This document shows positions 27,674 to 34,972 of a stretch of 64,000 bases of DNA, in pieces. The notes beneath the pieces were generated by a model. That model was not told where the DNA came from, did not search any database, and saw nothing but the letters and a program-made list of their open reading frames with translations. The first letter of the stretch is position 1. The number at the start of each line of letters is the position of its first letter. The position numbers and the translations under genes are program-made. Source of the stretch: Desulfatitalea tepidiphila (GTDB taxonomy: Bacteria; Desulfobacterota; Desulfobacteria; Desulfobacterales; Desulfosarcinaceae); the NCBI RefSeq assembly GCF_001293685.1, contig NZ_BCAG01000003.1, positions 2,768,501-2,832,500 on the forward strand, given 5' to 3'.

Positions 27674-29087
27674 AGTCCAATACGCCATGGTGCTGAACCT
27701 GGACAAGTGCATCGGCTGCCATACCTGCAGCATTCCCTGCAAGAACGTGTGGACAAACCGCGAGGGCGCCGAATACATGTGGTTCAACAACGTCGAGTGC
27801 AAGCCGGGCATCGGCTATCCCAAAAAATGGGAGAACCAGCAAATTTATCGCGGCGGCTGGACCCTTGACGGCGAACGGTTGCAGCTCGTGGCCGGCGGAC
27901 GGGTGCACAAGGGGCTGAACATCTTCCACAACCCCGACCTGCCGACGATCGACGACTACTACGAACCGTGGGATTACGACTACGGCCGACTGATCGACAG
28001 CCCCCGGCGCAACCATCAGCCCGCGGTGCGACCCCGTTCGCGCCTGACCGGCGAACCCCTCGACGTGAAGTGGGGCCCCAACTGGGAGGACGACCTGGCC
28101 GGCCTGACGGAAACCGGCGGCGGCGACATCAATTTCAAAAACCTGGAGATCCAGACCTACCTGCAATTCCGCAACGTCTTCATGTTCTGGCTGCCGCGAC
28201 TGTGCGAACACTGCCTCAATCCGGCCTGCGTGGCATCGTGCCCGTCCGGCGCCCTGTACAAAAGGGACGAGGACGGCATCGTGCTGGTCGACCAGGAGCG
28301 CTGCCGGGGCTGGCGCTACTGCGTCTCGGGCTGCCCTTACAAGAAGGTCTATTTCAACTGGAAGAGCGGCCGGGCCGAAAAATGCATTTTCTGCTACCCG
28401 CGCATCGAGGCCGGCCTGACCACTCTGTGCGCCCACAGTTGCGTGGGCCGCATCCGCTACGTGGGGATGCTGCTCTATGATGCCGACCGCATCGCCCAGG
28501 CCGCGGCGACCCCGCGGGAGCAGGAGATCTATCCGGCCCACCTGGAGCTCCTGCTCGATCCGCACGACCCCGAGATCGCCCGTGCCGCAACAGCCCAGGG
28601 CATCGCGCCCAACGTGCTGGCCGCGGCGCAACGCTCGCCGGTGCACGCCCTGATCAGCCAGTGGCAACTGGCCCTGCCGCTGCATCCCGAGTTCCGCACC
28701 CTGCCCATGGTGTGGTACGTGCCGCCGCTCAGCCCGATCAGCAGCCATGTGGAAGACCCGGCGGCCACCGGCGAATTGATCGACCGCATGCGCATACCGG
28801 TGGCCTACCTGGCCAACCTGCTCACCGCCGGCGACGAGACCCCGGTGCGACGTGCCCTGGGGCGCCTGGCGGCCCTGCGCCACTTCATGCGCACCCGGCG
28901 GGTCGAACAGCGCGACGACACCCAGGTGCTCGATGCGGTGGGACTCGACACGACCGCCGCGGAAAAAATCTATCGACTGCTGGCCCTGGCTCCCCTGGCC
29001 GAGCGCTTCGTGGTGCCCACTGCAGCGGCGCAAGACGACACCCTTTACACCCGCCAGGGCCAATGCGGCCTGGGCGAAGCCCTTTAA
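27663..29087 (+). CDS. narH: Respiratory nitrate reductase, beta (Fe-S) subunit
   Basis: A 474-residue electron-transfer subunit with four ferredoxin-type clusters. The first cluster ligands are in CIGCHTCSIPCK. The second group is CEHCLNPACVASCP. CRGWRYCVSGCP has the tryptophan that marks the [3Fe-4S] cluster next to haem bP. CIFCYPRIEAG and CAHSCVGR complete the set. The ATG lies inside the end of narG, indicating translational coupling. It is somewhat shorter than E. coli NarH (512) but no cluster is missing. It links NarI haem to the NarG FS0 cluster. Confidence 0.97.
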   Translation: MKIKVQYAMVLNLDKCIGCHTCSIPCKNVWTNREGAEYMWFNNVECKPGIGYPKKWENQQIYRGGWTLDGERLQLVAGGRVHKGLNIFHNPDLPTIDDYYEPWDYDYGRLIDSPRRNHQPAVRPRSRLTGEPLDVKWGPNWEDDLAGLTETGGGDINFKNLEIQTYLQFRNVFMFWLPRLCEHCLNPACVASCPSGALYKRDEDGIVLVDQERCRGWRYCVSGCPYKKVYFNWKSGRAEKCIFCYPRIEAGLTTLCAHSCVGRIRYVGMLLYDADRIAQAAATPREQEIYPAHLELLLDPHDPEIARAATAQGIAPNVLAAAQRSPVHALISQWQLALPLHPEFRTLPMVWYVPPLSPISSHVEDPAATGELIDRMRIPVAYLANLLTAGDETPVRRALGRLAALRHFMRTRRVEQRDDTQVLDAVGLDTTAAEKIYRLLALAPLAERFVVPTAAAQDDTLYTRQGQCGLGEAL

Positions 29088-29102
29088 AAGGAGGCGTACC
29101 CG

Positions 29103-29684
29103 ATGACGACCGCAGCGCCGTCCAGCGATACCTTGCGACTGCTCTCCGTGCTGCTCGACTACCCGGACAACGGCCTGCTGATGGGTCTCGACCGAATTGC
29201 CGCCGCGGCCGAACAGATTGCCGAACCCGAGTTCAAGAGCGCTGCGCAGGGGTTCTTGGACTACCTGCGGGCGCACGCGCCGCTGCGCCTGCAGGAGAAC
29301 TACACGGCCGCCTTTGACCTGCATCCGGCCGCGACCCTCAATCTGACCTATCACGCATACGGCGACAACGAAAAACGCGCCGCGGCCCTGGCGCGATTGC
29401 AGCACCTGTACGACCAGGCCGGCTGGGAGCGCACGGGCGGGGAACTGCCCGATTATCTGCCCCTGCTGTTGGAGTTTCTGGCGATCCACCCCCGGCCGGA
29501 AACCGCACTTCCGGTGTGGCAATGCCTGCACGCCACGCAAACCCTGGTCGCGGGCCTGGAAAAGAGTGCCCCGGCATACGCCATGCTCCTGCGCCCCCTG
29601 GCCCGCCTGGCGGCCGCAACCACCGGACTGGATGACGGCAGCAGCCAGACGCCGGTCCAGCCCCACGCCCACGAGGAGGATTAG
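29103..29684 (+). CDS. narJ: Nitrate reductase molybdenum cofactor assembly chaperone
   Basis: A 193-residue NarJ/TorD-family helical chaperone needed for Mo-cofactor insertion into NarG and for holding NarGH before membrane docking. LLSVLLDYPDN at the N terminus and GELPDYLPLLLEFLA in the middle are family-typical. AAAGGAGG precedes the ATG, 15 bases after narH. The stop codon is one base before the narI ATG. It is shorter than E. coli NarJ (236), which is common in this group. Confidence 0.93.
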   Translation: MTTAAPSSDTLRLLSVLLDYPDNGLLMGLDRIAAAAEQIAEPEFKSAAQGFLDYLRAHAPLRLQENYTAAFDLHPAATLNLTYHAYGDNEKRAAALARLQHLYDQAGWERTGGELPDYLPLLLEFLAIHPRPETALPVWQCLHATQTLVAGLEKSAPAYAMLLRPLARLAAATTGLDDGSSQTPVQPHAHEED

Positions 29685-29685
29685 C

Positions 29686-30360
29686 ATGGACCTTTGGTAT
29701 ACGGTCATCTTTACGGTTTTCCCGTACGTGTGCCTGACCACCTTCGTGGTGGGCCACGCCTATCGCTACGTCACCGACCGGTTCGGGTGGAACGCCCGCT
29801 CCAGCGAGTTCCTCGAGAAAAAACGCCTCTTCGCCGGATCGGTCCTCTTTCATGCCGGCATCATCCTGACCGTTTTCGGACATGCCGGGGGCCTGCTCAT
29901 CCCCCAGCGCGTGTTCGACCTGTTCGGCATCGATGCCCAGGGGCATATGACCCTGGCCTACTGGAGCGGCCTGGCCGTCGGCATCGCCGCCTTTGCCGGG
30001 GTGCTGCTGCTGGCCTGGCGGCGGTTGAGCGTGGCGCGCCTCAAGGCCGTCACCACCCGCAACGATCTCGTCGCGCTGGCAGGCCTGGTTGCGGTGATCG
30101 GCGTCGGACTGTACAATGTGGTGTTCGGACATTTCAACGTGCTGTACACGGTGGCGCCCTGGATCCGCGGCATCGTCACCTTCACCCCCGACCCTGGGCT
30201 GATGCGGGAGGTGCCGTTGAGCTACCAGATTCATGTCGTCGCGGCCTGGGCCCTGCTCGGCTTTTCGCCGTTCAGCCGCCTGGTGCACATCTGGAGCGCG
30301 CCCCTGTTTTACCTCCTGCGACCGCCCATCGTGTTCCGGCGCCGAGTGAGGCAATTCTGA
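29686..30360 (+). CDS. narI: Respiratory nitrate reductase, gamma (cytochrome b) subunit
   Basis: A 224-residue membrane cytochrome b with five helices that oxidises menaquinol. The four haem b ligands are visible: two in LFHAGIILTVFGHAGGL and two in QIHVVAAWALLGFSPFSRLVHIWS. The ATG at 29686 has GAGGA just upstream and follows the narJ stop by one base. The protein length matches E. coli NarI (225). Together with NarGH it completes the energy-conserving enzyme. Confidence 0.96.
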   Translation: MDLWYTVIFTVFPYVCLTTFVVGHAYRYVTDRFGWNARSSEFLEKKRLFAGSVLFHAGIILTVFGHAGGLLIPQRVFDLFGIDAQGHMTLAYWSGLAVGIAAFAGVLLLAWRRLSVARLKAVTTRNDLVALAGLVAVIGVGLYNVVFGHFNVLYTVAPWIRGIVTFTPDPGLMREVPLSYQIHVVAAWALLGFSPFSRLVHIWSAPLFYLLRPPIVFRRRVRQF

Positions 30361-30407
30361 CCATGGCCGCTTTTATGCCAGTACCTGACGCGTGGGAGAA
30401 CAGGCTT

Positions 30408-30725
30408 ATGGCGTTGGACCGAGACCCCTTGAAGCGGACATTGGCGTGGGTTATCCTGCAATACCTGATCTGGACGTTGGTTTGCTCTTCGGCTGCAATG
30501 GCATGGGCGGCGGACGATCCCGGCGGATCGCGTCTGGCCGAAAATAGTGCCGGACAAGCGGTCGCAAGCGACGGTCAAGTCAACCTCCCCCCTGGGAACG
30601 ATACGCCCGAAACCGATGCCGACCGGTTCTTCCGGGCCTATATGCTGCCGGGCACGGCCGTGCTCGTTCTGATTGTGGCAACCGTCCTGACGGCGGTCTT
30701 TTATCCCAAATCCGGAAAAAAGTAG
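30408..30725 (+). CDS. Small exported or membrane protein behind narI, unknown
   Basis: A protein of about 105 residues that I do not recognise. It has an N-terminal hydrophobic segment resembling a signal peptide (AWVILQYLIWTLVCSSAAMAWA), a polar middle of about 45 residues rich in D, G, N and P, and a C-terminal membrane helix (LPGTAVLVLIVATVLTAVFYP) ending in basic residues. This predicts a periplasmic loop with a C-terminal anchor. Start is uncertain: ATG 30408 has GGAG upstream; ATG 30363, two bases after narI, would add 15 residues. It sits between narI and a channel gene, so it may be an accessory subunit of either. Confidence 0.6.
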   Translation: MALDRDPLKRTLAWVILQYLIWTLVCSSAAMAWAADDPGGSRLAENSAGQAVASDGQVNLPPGNDTPETDADRFFRAYMLPGTAVLVLIVATVLTAVFYPKSGKK

Positions 30726-30734
30726 GGTCTGCCC

Positions 30735-31844
30735 ATGGAATCAAAGAAAACCAGCGCAACACCCGAAGCAAAGCGCCCCAAACCATCGGCGCCCGGCCGG
30801 GCCGTTTCCCAGGACATCATCGCCAGGGGCATCAAAGAGCTCAACCCGGCCTATTTCGCCCTGGTGATGTCCACGGGTATTGTCTCGATTGCCGCCCACT
30901 ATCAGGGTTTCGAAAATATTGCATTGACCCTCCTTGGGATCAATGCTGTTGCCTACATGATTCTCTGGGCCATGTACATCGCCCGGATCGTTTGGTTCAC
31001 GCAGCGATTCCGCGAGGATTTTCGTGACCACATGCTCGGCATGGGGTTCTTCACCGCCGTGGCCGCCTCTGGTGTGCTGGGCAGCCAGACGCTGCTGTTG
31101 ACCGGCCGTTTCCCGGTGGCCGCGGTGCTTTGGTGCGTGACGGTGGCCCTATGGCTCTGTCTGATTTACGGCCTGTTCACCGGATTGATCACCAAGGAAG
31201 AAAAGCCCTCCATCGCCCAGGGCATCAACGGCGGATGGCTGCTGGCCATCGTGGCCACCCAGGCCGTCACCGTGCTCAGTACCGCCCTCGCTCCCTTTTT
31301 TCAGCTTTACCGGGAACCCGTTCTTTTTCTGGCCTTCATCACCTGGCTGTTCGGCGGCATGCTCTATATCTGGGTGATCGCGTTGATCTTCTACCGCTAC
31401 CTGTTCTTCCATTTCTCCCCCCAGGACCTGACGCCGCCTTACTGGATCAATATGGGCGCCGTGGCCATCACCACCCTGGGAGGCACCGGATTGATCGCCA
31501 ATGCCTCGGCCTCGCCCTTTATGCTCGAATTGACGCCCTTTTTGAAGGGCCTCACCCTTTTTTTCTGGGCCACTGCCACATGGTGGATTCCAATGCTTAT
31601 CATCTTGGGTGTGTGGCGCCATGGGTTCCGGCGATTCCCTTTGCGTTACAGCCCGCTATTCTGGGGAGCGGTCTTTCCCCTCGGTATGTATACCGCCTGC
31701 ACCCACCGCCTTGCCGAAGTCACCCAGGCGCCAATGATCGCCGTCATCCCCAAGGGATTTGTTTACGTGGCCATGACGGCGTGGCTGGCCACCTTCTTCG
31801 GAATGGTGCACGGCATCGTGGCGGGTCTATACAAAACCAAGTAA
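30735..31844 (+). CDS. TDT/SLAC1-family channel or transporter
   Basis: A 369-residue inner-membrane protein of the tellurite-resistance/dicarboxylate transporter (TDT, SLAC1/TehA) superfamily with about ten helices; NPAYFALVMSTGIVSIAAH is the family entry motif. Members move C4-dicarboxylates, sulfite, malate, or, in plant SLAC1, nitrate and chloride. It begins nine bases after the small nar-linked gene and no narK is present, so a role in nitrate or nitrite movement is a reasonable inference. The N-terminal 25 residues are polar and lysine-rich. The gene is followed by an IS element 56 bases on. Confidence 0.82.
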   Translation: MESKKTSATPEAKRPKPSAPGRAVSQDIIARGIKELNPAYFALVMSTGIVSIAAHYQGFENIALTLLGINAVAYMILWAMYIARIVWFTQRFREDFRDHMLGMGFFTAVAASGVLGSQTLLLTGRFPVAAVLWCVTVALWLCLIYGLFTGLITKEEKPSIAQGINGGWLLAIVATQAVTVLSTALAPFFQLYREPVLFLAFITWLFGGMLYIWVIALIFYRYLFFHFSPQDLTPPYWINMGAVAITTLGGTGLIANASASPFMLELTPFLKGLTLFFWATATWWIPMLIILGVWRHGFRRFPLRYSPLFWGAVFPLGMYTACTHRLAEVTQAPMIAVIPKGFVYVAMTAWLATFFGMVHGIVAGLYKTK

Positions 31845-31900
31845 ACTTCCAACAAATGTTTGATTCGAGAGAGGTGCTATTTTGAATGACAACGTCAAAA

Positions 31901-33309
31901 CACTCTTGTCCAAAAACGGATTTAAAATGAAGTAATCCACTAAAATATTGAAAAAAAGCCCCCTTGTAAGGCATGGTTTAGCTGCGAAGAAAAACCGATA
32001 GCCAACAACAAGGAGGCACCCTGATGGTACGATATGCCAGTCTGTTTAGTCAATTGGTTGCTCTGTTTCACCGAGGTCAATTTCATGGTCTGGTCTTTCG
32101 TCACCAAGCCGAACGATATGCAAAGAGCTTCAACAGCTGGGATCATTTTGTAGCCATGCTATTTTGCCAACTTGCCCAAGCCAAGAGTCTGCGTGAAATA
32201 TGCGGCGGTTTGTCGTGCTGCCTGGGCAAGCTGAGGCATCTTGGGGTAAAAAAGGCGCCCAACAAGTCGACCCTTTCCTATGCCAACGCCCATCGGCCCT
32301 GGCAGATGTTTCAGGACCTGTTTTATCAGACCCTTGATATGTGCAAATTGGCTGGCACCGGCAAACACCGCTTCAAGTTCAAAAACAAGCTGCTATCGCT
32401 GGACAGTTCGACCATATCCCTGTGTCTGTCGCTTTTCCCTTGGGCCAAATTCCGTCGCACCAAAGGAGCTGTCAAACTGCACTTGCTTCTGGATCATAAT
32501 GGGTATTTACCGACCTATGCCTATATTTCCAACGGTAAAAAGCATGATGTCACGATTGCCCGCAAGGTGCCCTTGTCGCCTTATTCTATTGTAGCCATGG
32601 ACAGAGGTTACAACGACTACAATCTGTTTGCCCACTGGACCGAAAACCATATTTTCTTTGTCACCCGCTTAAAGGACAATGCTGACTATACCGTCGTTGA
32701 AGAGCGCTCTGTACCGCAGCATAGAAACATCCTGGCCGATCAGTTAATCCAGTTCAATGGCCACTACGCCCGGAAAAAGTGTTCGCACATTCTTCGCAAG
32801 GTCGTTGTCTGGGAAAAAGAGCAAAACCGTCAAATCGTTCTATTGACCAATCATCTTGAATTTGGGCCAACCACCATATCGGAAATCTACAAGGATCGTT
32901 GGCAGATAGAACTTTTTTTCAAAGCATTGAAACAGAATCTGAAAGTCAAAACCTTCGTTGGTACCAGTGAAAACGCCCTCTACATCCAGATTTGGACAGC
33001 ATTAATTGCCATGCTGCTGATCAAGTACCTTCAGTTCAGATCCAAGTTTGACTGGTCCCTATCGAATCTGGTGGCATTTTTAAGATGGAACCTTTTTACT
33101 TACAGGGACATATGGGATTGGATCGATAGTCCATTTGATGTTCTTCCCATAACTCCCAAGCCTGTCCAACATCTACTACCGTTCAGGGGTGTTGGACAGC
33201 ATCCTTGAAAAAACTGCAACCTGGTACATGAAAATGAGGCCCTGTGATTATAACCACCCGAAATTATAACTGGCCCAGGCCACTTTCAGTTTTATTTTGG
33301 ACAGCAGTG
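31901..33309 (+). mobile_element. IS4-family insertion sequence, complete
   Basis: A 1409-bp element bounded by terminal inverted repeats CACTCTTGTCCAAAA (left) and the complement of TTTTGGACAGCAGTG (right), matching 13 of 15 positions, and flanked by a 9-bp direct repeat. It holds one transposase gene and has visibly lower GC than its neighbours. It is inserted between the nar-linked TDT gene and the DHOD-like/hemerythrin/norB genes, which were probably about 105 bp apart before insertion. Confidence 0.9.
32024..33208 (+). CDS. IS4-family transposase
   Basis: A 394-residue DDE transposase. The N-terminal DUF4372-type domain (FSQLVALFHRGQFHGL) precedes the catalytic core with the aspartates in LSLDSSTIS and VAMDRGYND and the glutamate in the IS4 signature Y-x2-R-x3-E-x6-K (YKDRWQIELFFKALKQNL). 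AAGGAGG precedes the ATG. No frameshift or stop interrupts the frame, so the element is likely recent and active or recently active. Confidence 0.93.
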   Translation: MVRYASLFSQLVALFHRGQFHGLVFRHQAERYAKSFNSWDHFVAMLFCQLAQAKSLREICGGLSCCLGKLRHLGVKKAPNKSTLSYANAHRPWQMFQDLFYQTLDMCKLAGTGKHRFKFKNKLLSLDSSTISLCLSLFPWAKFRRTKGAVKLHLLLDHNGYLPTYAYISNGKKHDVTIARKVPLSPYSIVAMDRGYNDYNLFAHWTENHIFFVTRLKDNADYTVVEERSVPQHRNILADQLIQFNGHYARKKCSHILRKVVVWEKEQNRQIVLLTNHLEFGPTTISEIYKDRWQIELFFKALKQNLKVKTFVGTSENALYIQIWTALIAMLLIKYLQFRSKFDWSLSNLVAFLRWNLFTYRDIWDWIDSPFDVLPITPKPVQHLLPFRGVGQHP

Positions 33310-33367
33310 ACGTCAAAAGATGAATCAAAACCCGAAGCATCCCGAAGCACGGGAGTCAGGAGCAATC

Positions 33368-34360
33368 ATGGACATCACGACAACTTACTTAGGCCTGAGG
33401 CTCGCCAGCCCCCTTATCGTCGGCAGTTCGGGGCTGACCGGTTCGGTGGACAAAATCGCGGCTTTCGCGCGACATGGCGCGGGGGCGGTGGTACTAAAAT
33501 CGATCTTCGAAGAAGAAATCCTCTTCGAGTACGAAGACATCATGAAAGAAGCGCAAGCCGAGGGTGTCAACCTGGATCAGTTCGACTATTACGACTACCA
33601 TCTCAAAGGAAAACGGATAGACAAGTACATCGAATTGATCCGATCCGCCAAAAAGACAGTGGATATCCCGGTCATCGCCAGCATCAACTGCATCTTCTCC
33701 CACGAGTGGACCGCCTTTGCCGACCGCATCCAGGAGGCCGGCGCCGACGCGTTGGAGCTGAACATGTTCTTTCTGCCGTCGGACTTCGAGCGCTCGGCCC
33801 GGGAGCAAGAGGAGGCCTACTTCCGCGTCATCGATAAAGTTCTCGCCGCGGTCTCCATACCGGTAGCCTTGAAGATCAGCTATTATTTTTCCAATCTCGG
33901 GCCCATGATCCAGCGGCTGTCGCGCACCGGCGTGGCCGGACTGGTGCTCTTCAACCGCTTCTTCAGTCCGGACATCGATATAGATGCGTTGAAAGTCAAA
34001 CCCTCCTTCGTTTTCAGCACGCCGGTCGAACTGGCCATATCGCTGCGCTGGATCGCCATCATGGCCCGCAAGGTCGATTGCGATCTGGCCGCCTCCACGG
34101 GCGTTCACGACGGCGAGGGCCTCATCAAGCAGCTTTTGGCCGGCGCTAAGGCGGTACAAACGGTGTCCAGCCTCTACCGCCAGGGGCCCGAGCATGTCGA
34201 GACCATGCTGAATAGGTTGAAAGAGTGGATGCAGTCCCACGGATACCAGCGTTTGGTGGATTTCCGCGGCAAGCTGAGCCAGGAGGCGGCCAGCAATGCG
34301 GCCGTTTACGAACGGGTGCAGTTCATGCGCTATTTCGGAGGTGAAAAGGACGTTACGTAA
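33368..34360 (+). CDS. Dihydroorotate-dehydrogenase-like flavoprotein (paralogue 1)
   Basis: A 330-residue TIM-barrel protein of the DHOD class 1 fold (SPLIVGSSGLTGS start, GAGAVVLKSIFEEE, ASTGVHDGEGLIKQLLAGA phosphate/FMN region). The DHOD active-site segment normally reading LN-x-SCPN is ELNMFFLPSDFE, so the catalytic cysteine and orotate-binding asparagine are absent. It is therefore unlikely to make orotate. CAGGAGC precedes the ATG at 33368; an upstream start at 33320 has no ribosome site. It sits just behind the IS element and 41 bases before the hemerythrin gene. A paralogue lies at 38455. Confidence 0.82.
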   Translation: MDITTTYLGLRLASPLIVGSSGLTGSVDKIAAFARHGAGAVVLKSIFEEEILFEYEDIMKEAQAEGVNLDQFDYYDYHLKGKRIDKYIELIRSAKKTVDIPVIASINCIFSHEWTAFADRIQEAGADALELNMFFLPSDFERSAREQEEAYFRVIDKVLAAVSIPVALKISYYFSNLGPMIQRLSRTGVAGLVLFNRFFSPDIDIDALKVKPSFVFSTPVELAISLRWIAIMARKVDCDLAASTGVHDGEGLIKQLLAGAKAVQTVSSLYRQGPEHVETMLNRLKEWMQSHGYQRLVDFRGKLSQEAASNAAVYERVQFMRYFGGEKDVT

Positions 34361-34401
34361 GTTACGATCTGCGGAAAGTCGACGTTTGAAAGGAGGTCCC
34401 C

Positions 34402-34959
34402 ATGAAGGCCACCCAGGAGTTGAAAAACGAGCACCGCGGCATCGAACAGATGCTGCGGGTCCTGAGTGTCGTCGCGGAGAAAACCGAGCGCGGTGAAGCC
34501 TTGCAGGCTCCACATGTCGATGGCATCATGGAATTCTTGACGATCTTTATCGACAAGTGCCACCACGGCAAGGAGGAGGAGTTTCTCTTCCCGGCACTGG
34601 AAGCCGCCGGGGTGAAGCGGGAAGGCGGCCCCATCGGCGTCCTGTCGAGCGAGCACGAGCAAGGGCGTTCGCTGGTGGCCGGCCTTAAAAAGCATCTATC
34701 CGCTCACCGCGCCGGCGACCGCCGGGCTGCCGGCGACATCCGGAAAACCGTTCAAGCCTACGTGACGCTGCTGACCCAGCATATCGCGAAGGAAGACACC
34801 GTTCTGTTTCCCATGGCCGACGAGAGACTCGACGCCAAACAGGACGAGTCGCTTTTCGAGGCTTTCGAACGGCTGGAACGCGAGCGCATCGGTGCCGGAA
34901 AGCACGAGGCGTTCCATGCCCTGTTGGATGAACTTCAGAATACCTACCTGAGAAAATGA
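34402..34959 (+). CDS. Hemerythrin-like non-haem diiron protein
   Basis: A 185-residue four-helix hemerythrin HHE-domain protein. Diiron ligands are expected in NEHRGIEQ, DKCHHGKEEEFLFPAL, SSEHEQGRS and HIAKEDTVLFPMADE. It lacks the ScdA N-terminal domain of YtfE/RIC proteins. AAAGGAGG precedes the ATG, and norB starts 13 bases after its stop, so the two are co-translated. In this setting it may bind NO or O2 or protect or repair iron centres during NO reduction; the exact role is inferred from neighbours. Confidence 0.88.
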   Translation: MKATQELKNEHRGIEQMLRVLSVVAEKTERGEALQAPHVDGIMEFLTIFIDKCHHGKEEEFLFPALEAAGVKREGGPIGVLSSEHEQGRSLVAGLKKHLSAHRAGDRRAAGDIRKTVQAYVTLLTQHIAKEDTVLFPMADERLDAKQDESLFEAFERLERERIGAGKHEAFHALLDELQNTYLRK

Positions 34960-34972
34960 TGGAGGGTCCCGA

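Larger units (their letters stand above)
31892..33318. repeat. 9-bp target-site duplication flanking the IS element
   Basis: ACGTCAAAA occurs immediately outside both ends of the insertion, at 31892-31900 and 33310-33318. A direct repeat of this size agrees with IS4-family insertion and shows both ends are intact. Confidence 0.85.

Noticed and set aside
25316-27811. Long open frame (831 codons) antisense to narG
   Set aside because: It mirrors the codon structure of a canonical narG in GC-rich DNA. The translation is rich in G, H, R, Q and V with no recognisable motif.
27630-29741. Antisense frame (703 codons) opposite narH-narJ
   Set aside because: narH and narJ are certain; the reverse translation has no family features.
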